DNA of 64,000 nt. Source: Microcebus murinus (lineage: Eukaryota; Chordata; Mammalia; Primates; Cheirogaleidae). The notes under the pieces are model-generated. The model made no database searches. It saw nothing but the letters and a program-made list of their open reading frames with translations, and had not been told where the DNA came from. Of this stretch, positions 1 to 7,800 are shown one piece after another. Positions within the stretch are counted from its first letter, which is position 1, and each line of letters opens with the position of its first letter. The DNA is taken from contig NC_134126.1 of NCBI RefSeq assembly GCF_040939455.1, positions 2,228,375-2,292,374 of the forward strand, in the 5' to 3' direction. Both the position numbers and the translations under genes were made by a program.

Positions 1-339
1 CAAGCTCTCTCAGCACGGGTCCCCCAGAAGGCTCCTTTGGGACCAGGATTCTCTTGCGGGTGACTCTTTAAGGTCTGGCCCCTGGATGGAGGGGCACCAG
101 GAGTAGAGGAGCAGGAAGGGGAAGGGGGTGGCCATGCGAGGGGACACTTTCAGGCCAAGTCCCAGCTTCAGCCTGATCCTCCTAGGAACCCCGGGGTGGA
201 CATCACACCTCCTGGTTGCCCCGCTCTGAGACAAGGAGCCGGGCTTCGCATTCCCACAGCAGCCAGTCGTGGGCTGAGGACACCTGGGGCGTTGGGAACT
301 CCCTGGCTTCTCCTTGGATTAACATCTGGAGCTGCTTGG

Positions 340-420
340 GAATCGTGCCGCCACACACACCCGAGTGCAGGTGTCTTCTGCACAGACTGAGGGCCTCGCT
401 CTTCTGAATGCCGCTAGCTC
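340..420 (-). mobile_element. Short GC-shifted L1 ORF2 fragment in module B
   Basis: On the minus strand this stretch follows the L1 ORF2 segment also seen at 2270-2330, including the shared run AAGACACCTGCACTCG. Most mismatches replace A or T of the L1 by G or C. The homologous copy on the plus strand is at about 7700-7800. It is the part of L1 immediately upstream of the tail found in module D, so the two may once have been one element. The edges are approximate. Confidence 0.55.
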
Positions 421-883
421 GCCACCCACCCACGGGTGAACCTGGTCAGGGTGCTTTCTCTCAGGGGCAGACTCTGATCCGGGCGGGCTACCGGTGTCTC
501 TGTTTGCTCCTTTCTTTCTTCCATTTCGGGAAAGGCTTCCTTACTGGGTGTGGAAATCTCCTATGCCTTTCCTCGCCTATTCTGTCAGCTTTCAAATTCT
601 CTTTCAGTTGCTACCCTCACAGATGGATTAGGAAACTCTTTCTGGTGCACTCATTAGTGAAATGACCTCAATGACGCTGGAATGTGGGGCGCGGTGTCAA
701 TGCCATTTACAAATTGGCGCCTGTTTCCGGCTTTGCCTAGAACAGCAAACAAGTTTAGGGCACTCGCAATTGTAGGTTGCCCTGTGGCGCGAGTATGCAA
801 ACGAAGGGTCCTGCTATGGACTAATGCTTTGGTGGCTCGACAGCTTAGCGGACTATCCCATCTTAGGGGTTGTGCTTCTGGGG

Positions 884-890
884 TATATAG
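884..890 (+). promoter_or_regulatory. TATA box of the solo LTR
   Basis: TATATAG sits about 200 bp into the LTR and about 60 bp before the ATTAAA signal, the normal place for a retroviral U3 promoter. Whether it is active is unknown. Confidence 0.65.
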
Positions 891-947
891 CAGCCTGTGC
901 GCTGCCGGGCTGGGTCTTCCGCATCATGTAAGTCTAAAGGGAACCCC

Positions 948-953
948 ATTAAA
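948..953 (+). promoter_or_regulatory. ATTAAA polyadenylation signal of the solo LTR
   Basis: ATTAAA lies about 58 bp downstream of the TATA box, as expected for a short R region, and is followed by the GC-rich U5-like end of the element. Confidence 0.6.
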
Positions 954-1389
954 GCACTGTCAGAAGAACTCCGGTTGCCGCGTCTTCCTTGCTGGCGAGG
1001 CGGGCGCGACACTGAAATCCAATATCTAATCGCCGATTTTTAGCGAGTCCACACGCCAGGGTGGTTGGGGTCCAATGCAGCCCCGGCCAGGCCCCGGCCC
1101 CTTGGACTGGGCCACAGGAGGACACAGAGGAGGGTCCCGGCCCCCACGGTAGCGGTGTGGGCAGTTCTCCAAGGGCTTGGGCATTTTCCAGAGGTCGGAT
1201 ATGGAGGGGACTGATTTCTTCAGCGCCCCACAAACCACGCCACCCAACCCCACCCATGGGACACATCCCTAGAGAGAGACACGCCCCATACACTCGCTCC
1301 CCTCCCCCATGGGCTGTGCCCCAGCCCTGTCCCGGGGGAATTGGCGGCTGCCCGGCCACAGGGTGGAGGGCGCAGGTGAAAGGGGTTGT

Positions 1390-1800
1390 GGGGGAGGGCG
1401 GCCCCTGGCTGGGGTCAAAGGGCGAGCGCCCTGTGCGTGCCTGCTCAGTCAGGGGCATGCGCAGTCAGGGGCGGCGGCGCGCTGGGGGTGGGGGCGGGGA
1501 GGTGAAGGAGGCCAGGCGAGGAGAGGAGGGGGGCTGGAAGCTCTCCACCTTGGCGGGTCCAGCCGTGGAGGGGCATCTTGTGTGAGTGTGAGTGACTGAG
1601 TGTGAGTGTGAGTGTGTGTGTATAGAGAGACAGCCCCAACCCCGGCCCGCTGCTCCCTGCCCGCCCCGCCCCGCCCCGCCTGTCACCCCCGTCCCTCGGA
1701 GCCCACCGGACCCGGCCTGCGAACTCAACAGGCCCGGCCCGGCGCGGGTCAGCGCCGGCGTGGGGCCTGGGGCGGGAGGAGGCGGCGGGGAAGGGCAGAG
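1390..1800. promoter_or_regulatory. CpG-rich, GC-rich block upstream of the 5S-like gene
   Basis: This stretch is very GC-rich, has many CpG dinucleotides and contains a short GTGAGT/GTGT microsatellite at 1579-1622. Its inverted counterpart is at about 6680-7100. It resembles a CpG island next to the 5S-like gene. No transcript or open reading frame of substance is associated with it. Confidence 0.4.
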
Positions 1801-1814
1801 AGGCTCGGCTTCTT

Positions 1815-2485
1815 TTTTTTTTTTTTTTTTATTTTGGCATATTATGGGGGTACAGATTTTAAGGTTTCAATAAATGCCCATTTCCCCCCCTCCCCCCAAA
1901 AGTCTGAGTCTCCATCATGACCATCCCCCAGATGGTACACATCTCACTCATTATATATGTATATACCCACCCCCCTCCCCCCTCCCCCCTCCCACCTGCC
2001 CAATACCCTATTACTGTAGTACCTATGTGTCCACTTAGGTGCTAGTCAGTTAATACCAGTTTTCTGGAGAATATATCTGGTGCTTGTTTCTCCATTCTTG
2101 GGATACTTCACTTAGTAGTATGGGTTCCAGCTCTAACCAGGAAAATATAAGATGTGCTATATCACCATTGTTTCTTAGAGCTGAATAGTACTCCATGGTA
2201 TACATATACCACATTTTATTAATCCATTCTTGGATTGATGGGCACTTGGGCTCTTTCCACAGCCTTGCAATTATGAATTGTGCTGCTATAAACATTCGAG
2301 TGCAGGTGTCTTTTTTGTAGAGTGTCACTGGATCATTTGGGTAGATGCCCAGCAATGGGATTGCTGGATCAAATGGTAGATTCAGTTGTATCGCTTTAAG
2401 GTATCTCCATATTGCTTTCCACAGAGGTTGAACTAGTTTGCAGTCCCACCAGCAGTGTAGGAGTGTTCCTCTCTCTCCGCAACCA
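1815..2485 (-). mobile_element. 5'-truncated young LINE-1 (ORF2 C-terminus and 3' UTR)
   Basis: This is a minus-strand L1 insertion of about 670 bp. The poly(A) tail is the T-run at 1815-1830, followed by a 3' UTR with C-rich tracts (1885-1897 and 1967-1992) that are G-rich in the L1 sense. The end of ORF2 spans 2050 to about 2475 on the minus strand. The encoded C-terminus shows standard L1 features such as CWWDCKLVQPLW and DPAIPLLGIYP and runs to a stop with no break. A 9 bp target duplication, CGGCTTCTT, flanks it at 1806-1814 and 2486-2494. The inverted unit has the empty site (one mismatch) at 6664-6672. Severe 5' truncation makes it immobile. The same 3' UTR subfamily recurs at 36435-36560. 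Confidence 0.95.
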
Positions 2486-2486
2486 C

Positions 2487-2503
2487 GGCTTCTTGAGCGG
2501 GGC
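2487..2503 (+). promoter_or_regulatory. Candidate upstream 5S promoter element (D-box-like)
   Basis: GGCTTCTTGAGCGGGGC ends about 17 bp before the 5S start. Mammalian 5S genes have an upstream D box (about GGCTCTTGGGGC) near -30, and this stretch is a loose match in about the right place. The L1 target duplication covers its first half, so the insertion left the element itself in place. The inverted copy has GGCATCTTGAGCGGGGC at the equivalent position. Confidence 0.4.
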
Positions 2504-2519
2504 AGGGGCGCCCTCTGCC

Positions 2520-2639
2520 GTCTAGGGCCACACCACCCTGAACGCGCCCCGTCTGGTCTGATCTCGGAAGCTAAGCAGGGTCGGGCCTGGTTAGTACTTG
2601 GATGGGAGACCGCCTGGGAATCCCGGGTGCCGTAGGCTT
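2520..2639 (+). rRNA. 5S rRNA-like gene (divergent copy or pseudogene), forward
   Basis: These 120 bp align end to end with mammalian 5S rRNA without an indel by eye. The internal control region is well kept: the A-box segment AAGCTAAGCAGGGTCG and the C-box segment GATGGGAGACCGCCTGGG match the usual sequence. Substitutions are visible at the 5' stem (CTAGGG for CTACGG), at GCCCCGTCTG for GCCCGATCTC, and near the 3' end (AATCCCGG, GCCG). That is about seven or eight differences. Functional mammalian 5S is nearly invariant, so this is more likely a pseudogene or variant 5S than a main-locus gene. A T-run follows directly and a possible upstream element precedes it, so RNA polymerase III transcription is conceivable. 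It lies in module C of the duplicated unit, 26 bp downstream of an L1 target duplication. Confidence 0.9.
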
Positions 2640-2643
2640 CTTC

Positions 2644-2655
2644 TTTTTTTTTTTT
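2644..2655 (+). terminator. RNA polymerase III T-run terminator after the 5S-like gene
   Basis: A run of 12 T follows the 5S-like sequence by four bases. Pol III stops at runs of four or more T. The other 5S copy also keeps a T-run (A9 on the plus strand at 6504-6512). Confidence 0.75.
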
Positions 2656-3118
2656 GCCTCTGGTTCTGTCCCGTTTCTGGGAGCGCGGCGGCGGCAGCCC
2701 GGGCTGGGGGTGACCCCCACCCTCAGCGCCCGCCGCGGTGCCTGGAGCCCCAGCCCGCACCGTGGAGCCTCCTCTTGTCCCAAGACGCGACACCGCCGCC
2801 ACGCGGCAGCATGCGTGGCTTCTGGACTGTCAGGTCTCAGACCAAAGGTCTGCTCTGTGGGAACCGACACGCTGGAGGAAACCTTGAGAGTCTGAGAGGG
2901 GAGGGAGTTCCCGAAGAAGGCCAGGATGTCATTTTGAGGGAGTATGTGACCAGAATTCGTCCCGTTGCTTTTGGGGTTCTATGGGCTACACATAGGAATC
3001 TTTGGTGGTGGCACCTGATGTTGGGGGTTCCGGAGTCACACCCAGACCTTCTCCACAGGCCTCCTTTTACTTTTCTCTTCTGATTCATTATTTTTAAAAA
3101 GTGTCTCTTATCTCTATT

Positions 3119-3692
3119 ATTGCATTTTCTTTTCTCTCTCTTTTCAAGCAGATGATGGGAGTCCAAGTATTAAGGTGACATGTGTTGCCCGTGCCCCCCT
3201 CTCCCACCCCCGTGTTCTTATTCATTTACCTCTCATGTTGTTCCAGCGTATTGTGGGGGTACCAATGTTAAGGTCGGGTGCGTTGCCCTCTCCCAGCCTC
3301 CCCCCTCGGGTCAGAGCTTCAAGTGCGCCCATCCCCCAGTCGGTGCGCACCCACCCCATTCCTAATGGATGTGTATGCCCATCCCCTCCCCCCACCCGCC
3401 CGACACCCACCCGATGAAGGTGATTCCTCTGTGTCCACCTAGATGTCCATCGGATCGTACCCATTAGCTGGTGAGCGCGAGCACGTGGTGCTCGTGTGTC
3501 CATTCTTGGGATACTTGGCTTACTGGAACGGGTTCCAGCTCTGGCCAAGAGAACCACAAGAGGTGCCCCCTCACCGCTGCTCCTCACAGCCGAATGGCAC
3601 TCCATGGTGTCCACGCGCCACATGTTATTAATGCACTCCTGGATGGATGGGCACTCGGGTCGCTTCCACATCTTTGTGATTTTGAATTATGC
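3119..3692 (-). mobile_element. Old L1 3' end, strongly GC-shifted (module D)
   Basis: On the minus strand this reads as the last part of L1 ORF2, with CPSIQECINNMWRVDTMECH matching CPSIQEWINKMWYMYTMEYY of the L1 at 1815-2485. It continues through a 3' UTR with C-rich tracts to an A-rich tail (T/C-rich at 3119-3146 on the plus strand). The differences from the young L1 are mostly A-to-G and T-to-C, which gives many CpG and raises GC content. Homologous plus-strand copies are at 5466-6040 and 9195-9777. No open ORF2 remains of useful length. Confidence 0.88.
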
Positions 3693-3731
3693 GCAGTCCC
3701 CCTACCCCTTGCTCAGCCCATCTCCTCTGCC

Positions 3732-4062
3732 CCTGCCTGACGCGCTCCTCCCTCGCCAGGCCTGTCACTGTTCTCGGCCCCTGCCTGACCGGCTCCTTCC
3801 AACCCCGACCCGCGTCACGTCACCATCAACGTCCTCTTAGCCTGCCTGGCAGGCTCCTCCACGCCTGGCCCACCACTTCCGCCACTGCCTGACTCGCTCC
3901 TCCCCGGCCAGGCCCGTCACTGTTCTGGGCCCCTGCCTGACCGGCTCCTTCCCGCCCAACCTGTCACCGTCCTCGGCCCCTGCCTGACACGCTCCTCCCC
4001 GCTCGTCACCATCCTCGGCCCCTGCCTGACCGGCTCCTCCGTCGCCAGGGCCTTCCAAGGGC
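3732..4062. repeat. CpG-rich minisatellite, about 42-48 bp unit (module V)
   Basis: A degenerate tandem repeat is anchored on CCTGCCTGAC, found at 3732, 3780, 3932, 3979 and 4021. Each unit also carries a GGCTCCT segment, a CCCGTCAC segment and TCCTCGGCC. Unit length varies from about 42 to 50 bp. Inverted copies are at 5243-5445 and 8860-9175 with different unit numbers, as expected for a variable-number repeat. It joins the GC-shifted L1 tail on one side and module E on the other. Confidence 0.85.
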
Positions 4063-4771
4063 TTGTTGTGGACGCTGCTTCCAGGAAGCCCTCCAGGACC
4101 GCGGCAGCAGGGCGGCCGCAGCAGTCTGGCGAGGCATCTGCTGGGGACGTGCCCCAATGTGCCACGGGGGCCCAGCCTGGTGTCTTCCCTGAAGCCCCGG
4201 GACTGCCGCTCCCCGCAAGGGGAGAGCCGCGGAGGTGGGGACCGCCTCCTCATGGGGACGTACACCCTGCTCTCCACGTCGGATTCCGGGGCTCTCTGTC
4301 CTGCCAGAAGGCCCAGCTGGACTGCGGGTCCTTACAGTGGCAAAAACATCTGAAAACTGAGATTGAGGGTACGGTGGGTGTCTCCACTTTTGTGCTGGGC
4401 ACCCCAGGGAGGACCGGGGGCTGGCTGGACAACGCGGTCTGCTGGGCGGGGGGGTTTGGAGGAGCAACTGATGCCCTTTGCACTTTGGGTAGCAAGTGTC
4501 TGAGGTGTCTCTGGGCCCTGCGACATATGGGGGCCGGGTCGGGGTGGGAGGAGGAGGAGGAGGAGGAGGAGAGAAGGGCTGTGGCCTGCAGTCGTGTTCC
4601 CGGGGTGGCATGGCATGTGGCTTCTTCCACAGGCTGCTTGGCCTGGGCTCCCTGCACCTGGGCCTTTGGAGGACTGGCCCTGTGCTTGCCAACACTTCCT
4701 GCAGGGACCCAGAGCTGGGAGGTTGCATCTCTCAGCCCTGGGTCGGGCAGAGCCCCAGCGGGCCATGCTCA
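4063..4771 (+). repeat. Module E of the duplicated unit (no gene recognised)
   Basis: GC-rich sequence with a (GAG)n/(GGA)n tract at 4549-4571. It is repeated inverted at 8121-8840 and partly at 5064-5240. Several frames are open for 100-270 codons in different registers, but the frames are not kept between copies and show no recognisable domain. I see no evidence of a gene. Confidence 0.8.
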
Positions 4772-5063
4772 CAACCTCTCTCAGCACGGGTCCCCCAGAA
4801 GGCTCCTTTGGGACCAGGATTCTCTTGCGAGTGACTCTTTAAGGTCTGGCCCCTGGATGGAGGGGCACCAGGAGTAGAGGAGCAGGAAGGGGAAGGGGGT
4901 GGCCATGCGAGGGGACACTTTCAGGCCAAGTCCCAGCTCCAGCCTGATCCTCCTGGGAACCCTGGGGTGTACATCACACCTCCTGGTTGCCCCGCTCTGA
5001 GACAAGGAGCCGGGCTTCGCATTCTCACAGCAGCCAGTCATGGGCTGAGGACACCTGGGGCGT
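4191..5063. other. Spacer (loop) between the long inverted arms
   Basis: The left arm (to about 4190) and the right arm (from about 5064) are inverted copies. The 873 bp between them is the rest of module E plus a second module A. It has no partner across the centre, although it is homologous in inverted orientation to 7840-8703. A pair of multi-kilobase arms around a loop under 1 kb could form a large hairpin or cruciform. Confidence 0.8.
4772..5063 (+). repeat. Second forward copy of module A, truncated at the inversion point
   Basis: It matches 1-295 closely, with scattered substitutions. It ends in GGGGCGT, after which sequence that belongs to module E in the opposite orientation begins (AGAAGACACCAGG). 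In intact units module A continues into GGGAACTCCC of module B. This defines the head-to-head junction to within one or two bases. Confidence 0.88.
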
Positions 5064-5242
5064 CAGAGAAGACACCAGGCCGGGCCCCCACGGCACAGCG
5101 AGAGCACGTCTCCCACAGGCCACATAGCGATGGCGGCCGGCCCGCGGACGGGTGGGTTGCGCGAGACGCTGCGGCCACCCTGCTACCGGGTTCCTTGGAG
5201 GGCGTCCTGGAACCAGCGTCCACACCAAGCCCTTCGAAGGCC

Positions 5243-5445
5243 CAGGCGATGGAGGAGCCCGGTCAGGCAGGGGCCGAGGTGGGTGACGGCCCGGGCTGGG
5301 AGGAGCGTGACAGGCAGGGGCCGAGGACGGTGACGGCCCGGGCGGGGAGGAGCGTGTCATGCAGGGGCAGAGGACGGTGACAGGTGACAGGTGACAGGCC
5401 GGGCGGGAAGGAGTCAGTCAGGCAGGGGCCGTGGAGGACACGGGC
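5243..5445. repeat. CpG-rich minisatellite, inverted copy of module V
   Basis: Tandem units carry GTCAGGCAGGGGCCGAGGA and GGTGACGGCCCGGGC, the reverse complement of the 3732-4062 repeat. A short GGTGACAGGTGACAGGTGAC run occurs at about 5376-5398. It ends directly against a short telomere-type repeat. Confidence 0.8.
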
Positions 5446-5446
5446 T

Positions 5447-5473
5447 GGGTAAGGGTTAGGGTTAGAGTCAGGG
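5447..5473 (+). repeat. Short interstitial telomeric repeat (TTAGGG on the plus strand)
   Basis: GGGTAAGGGTTAGGG is followed by TTAGAGTCAGGG, about four telomere-like hexamers. It lies exactly between the CpG-rich minisatellite and the GC-shifted L1 tail. The equivalent place in the second inverted copy (9181-9200) reads GGGTAAGGGGTAGGGTGAC, and in the forward copy it has almost vanished. Its G-rich strand is the plus strand, opposite to the large arrays further right. Confidence 0.75.
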
Positions 5474-6040
5474 CACAAGTCACAATCGCAAAGACCTGGA
5501 AGCGACCCGAGTGCCCATCCACCCACGAGTGCGTAAATGAAATGTGGCGCGTGGACACCACGGAGTGCTATTCGGCTATGAGGAGCAGCGGTGAGGGGGC
5601 ACCTCTCGTGGTTCTCCTGGCCAGAGCTGGAACCCGTTCCAGTAAGCCAAGTATCCCAAGAATGGACACACGAGCAACACGTGCTCGCGCTCACCAGCAA
5701 ATGGGTACGAACCGATGGACTCCTAAGTGGACACAGAGGAATCACCTTCATCGGGTGGGTGTCGGGCGGGTGGGGGGAGGGGATGGGCATACACATCCAT
5801 TAGGAATGGGGTGGGTGCGCACCGACTGGGGGATGGGCGCACTTGAAGCTCTGACCCGAGGGGGGAGGCTGGGAGAGGGCAACGCACCCGACCCTAATAT
5901 TGGTGCCCCCACAATATGCTGGAACAACATGAGAGGTAAATGAATAAGAACACAGGGGGGAGGGGGGCACGGGCAACACATGTCACCTTAATACTTGGAC
6001 TCCCATCATCTGCTTGAAAAGAGAGAGAAAAGAAAATGCA
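5466..6040 (+). mobile_element. Old L1 3' end, GC-shifted, inverted copy of module D
   Basis: Plus-strand L1 tail running from ORF2 sequence (WKRPECPSTHECVNEMWRVD) through the 3' UTR (C-rich counterpart near 5763-5780 and 5956-5972) to an A-rich tail at 6016-6035. It is homologous to 3119-3692 and 9195-9777 and shows the same AT-to-GC shift relative to the young L1s of this window. Confidence 0.88.
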
Positions 6041-6503
6041 ATAATAGAGATAAGAGACACTTTTTTAAAAATAATGAATCCGAAGAGAAAAGTAAAAGGA
6101 GGCCTGTGGAGCAGGTCTGGGTGTGACTCCGGATCCCCCAACATCAGGTGCCACCACCAAAGATTCCTACATGTAGCCCATAGAACCCCAAAACAACGGG
6201 AGGAGTTCTGGTCACATACTCCCTCAAAATGACATCCTGGCCTTCTTCGGGAACTCCCTCCCCTCTCAGACTCTCAAGGTTTCCTCCAGCGTGTCGGTTC
6301 CGACCGAGCAGACCTTTGGTCTGAGACCTGACAGTCCAGAAGCCACGCATGCTGCCGGGTGGCGGCGGTGTCGCGGCTCGGGACAAGAGGAGGCCCCACG
6401 GTGCGGGCTGGGGCTCCAGGCACCGGGGCGGGCGCTGAGGGTGGGGGTCACCCCCACCCCGGGCCGCCTCCGCTCTCCCAGAAACGGGACAGAACCTGAG
6501 GCC

Positions 6504-6512
6504 AAAAAAAAA
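6504..6512 (-). terminator. Pol III T-run after the inverted 5S-like sequence
   Basis: A run of nine A on the plus strand (nine T in the 5S sense) lies just beyond the 3' end of the inverted 5S-like copy, matching the T12 run of the forward copy. Confidence 0.6.
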
Positions 6513-6518
6513 GAAGCA

Positions 6519-6638
6519 GCAGCCTAGGGCACCCGGTATTCCCAGGCGGTCTCCCATCCAAGTTCTAACCCGGCCCGACCCTGTTTAGCTTCCTATATCA
6601 GACGAGATCGGGCGCGTTAGGGTGGTGTGGCCGTAGAC
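6519..6638 (-). pseudogene. 5S rRNA pseudogene, inverted copy
   Basis: On the minus strand these 120 bp align with mammalian 5S rRNA. The start GTCTACGGCC is canonical and the C-box segment GATGGGAGACCGCCTGGG is kept. It has a one-base deletion (CCACCCTAACGC for CCACCCTGAACGC), GATATAGG for GATCTCGG, an A-box change (AAGCTAAACAGGG), CGGGTTAGAACTT for CTGGTTAGTACTT, and GCCCTAGG near the end. It differs from the forward copy at about 13 of 120 positions, more than the outer modules of the same unit. The A-box change and the deletion argue against a working 5S gene. Confidence 0.88.
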
Positions 6639-7168
6639 GGCGGAGGGCGCCCCTGCCCCGCTCAAGATGCCGAGCCTCTCTGCGCTTCCCCGCCGCCTCC
6701 TCCCGCCCCAGGCCCCGCGCCGGCGCTGACCCGGGCCGGGCCGGGCCTGTTGAGTTCGCCGGCCGGGTCCGGAGGGCTCCGAGGGACGGGGGTGACAGGC
6801 GGGGCAGGGCGGGACGGGCAGGGAGCTGCGGGCTGGGGTTGGGGGCTGTCTCTCTATACACACACACTCACACTCAGTCACTCACACTCACACAAGATGG
6901 GCCTCCACGGCTGGACCCGCCAAGGTGAAGACCTTCCAGCCCCCCTCCTCTCCTCGCCTGGCCTCCTTCACCTCCCCGCCCCCACCCCCAGCGCGCTGCC
7001 GCTGCTGACTGCGCATGCGCGGGGTGCTCGCCCTTTGACCCCAGCCAGGGGCCGCCCTCCCCCACAACCCCTTTCAGCTGTGCCCCCCACCCAGTGGCCA
7101 GGCGGCCGCGTATACCCAGGGCCAAGGCTGGGGCACAGCGCATGGGGGAGGGGAGTGAGTGTATGGGG

Positions 7169-7193
7169 TCTCTCTCTCTCTCTCTCTCTCTCT
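7169..7193. repeat. TC dinucleotide microsatellite
   Basis: An uninterrupted TC run of about 25 bp in module C of the inverted copy. The forward unit has only AGAGAGAGAC at the same place (1271-1280), so the run expanded in this copy. Confidence 0.9.
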
Positions 7194-7699
7194 GGATTTG
7201 TCCCATGGGTTGGGTGGGGTGGCGTGGTTTGTGGGGCGCTGGAGAAATCAGTCCCCTCCATCTCCTACCTCTGGAAAACCCCCAAGCCCTTGGAGAACTG
7301 CCGGCACCGCTACCGTGGGGGCTGGGACCCTACTCTGTGTCCTCCTGTGGCCCAGTCCAAGGGGTCTGGGCCTGGCCGGGGCTGCATTGGACCCCAACCA
7401 CCCTGGCGTGTGGACTCGCTAAAAATCGGCGACTAGATATTGGATTCCAGCGTCATTGAGGTCATTTCACTAATGAGTGCACCAGAAAGAGTTTCCTAAT
7501 CCATCTGTGAGGGTGGCAACTGAAAGAGAATTTGAAAGCTGACAGAATAGGCGAGGAAAGGCATAGGAGATTTCCACACCCAGTAAGGAAGCCTTTCCCG
7601 AAATGGAAGAAAGAAAGGAGCAAACAGAGACACCGGTAGCCCGCCCGGATCAGAGTCTGCCCCTGAGAGAAAGCACCCTGACCAGGTTCACCCGTGGGT

Positions 7700-7800
7700 G
7701 GGTGGCGAGCTAGCGGCATTCAGAAGAGCGAGGCCCGCAGTCTGTGCAGAAGACACCTGCACTCGGGTGTGTGTGGCGGCACGGTTCACAAGCAGCTCCA
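7700..7800 (+). mobile_element. Short GC-shifted L1 ORF2 fragment, inverted copy
   Basis: Plus-strand partner of 340-420. AGACACCTGCACTCG matches L1 exactly and the following GTGTGTGTGGCGGCACGGTT corresponds to an AT-rich L1 stretch with nearly every difference being A/T to G/C. The edges are approximate. Confidence 0.55.

Larger units (their letters stand above)
683..1011 (+). mobile_element. Solo LTR of a class II (ERV-K/IAP-like) endogenous retrovirus
   Basis: A 329 bp insertion begins TGTGGGG and ends GCGACA. It is flanked by a 6 bp target duplication, CTGGAA at 677-682 and CTGAAA at 1012-1017 (one mismatch). The inverted unit near 7440-7460 has the uninterrupted empty site. Inside are a TATA box (884-890) and an ATTAAA polyadenylation signal (948-953), in the U3-R-U5 order expected of an LTR. 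The GC-rich end and 6 bp duplication fit betaretrovirus-like (class II) elements; the IAP-like resemblance is from memory and by eye. There is no internal retroviral sequence, so this is the product of LTR-LTR recombination. One mismatch between the duplications suggests moderate age. Confidence 0.85.
1..4771 (+). repeat. 5S-bearing duplicated unit, forward copy (about 4.77 kb)
   Basis: This is a complete forward copy of a long repeat unit. Its start (CTCTCTCAGCACGGGTCCC) recurs at 4774, giving a period of about 4.77 kb. The same modules recur in reverse order at 5064-8703 and again at 8704-10595. Module order is A (1-300), B (300-1030), C with the 5S-like gene (1030-3118), D, a GC-shifted L1 tail (3119-3692), V, a GC-rich minisatellite (3732-4062) and E (4063-4771). 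About 1 kb of the extra length relative to the inverted copy is a solo LTR (683-1011) and an L1 (1815-2485) that the other copy lacks. A unit with one 5S-like gene and several kilobases of spacer resembles a mammalian 5S rDNA repeat, but that is inference. Modules A and E match no gene I recognise. Confidence 0.9.

Noticed and set aside
2845..2865. Small inverted repeat CAGACCAAAGGTCTG in module C
   Set aside because: A 6+3+6 hairpin is common by chance and no nearby element gives it meaning.
4006..4877. Open frames of 240-270 codons in module E
   Set aside because: They lie on opposite strands of GC-rich sequence, are not kept in frame in the inverted copy, and have no recognisable domain.
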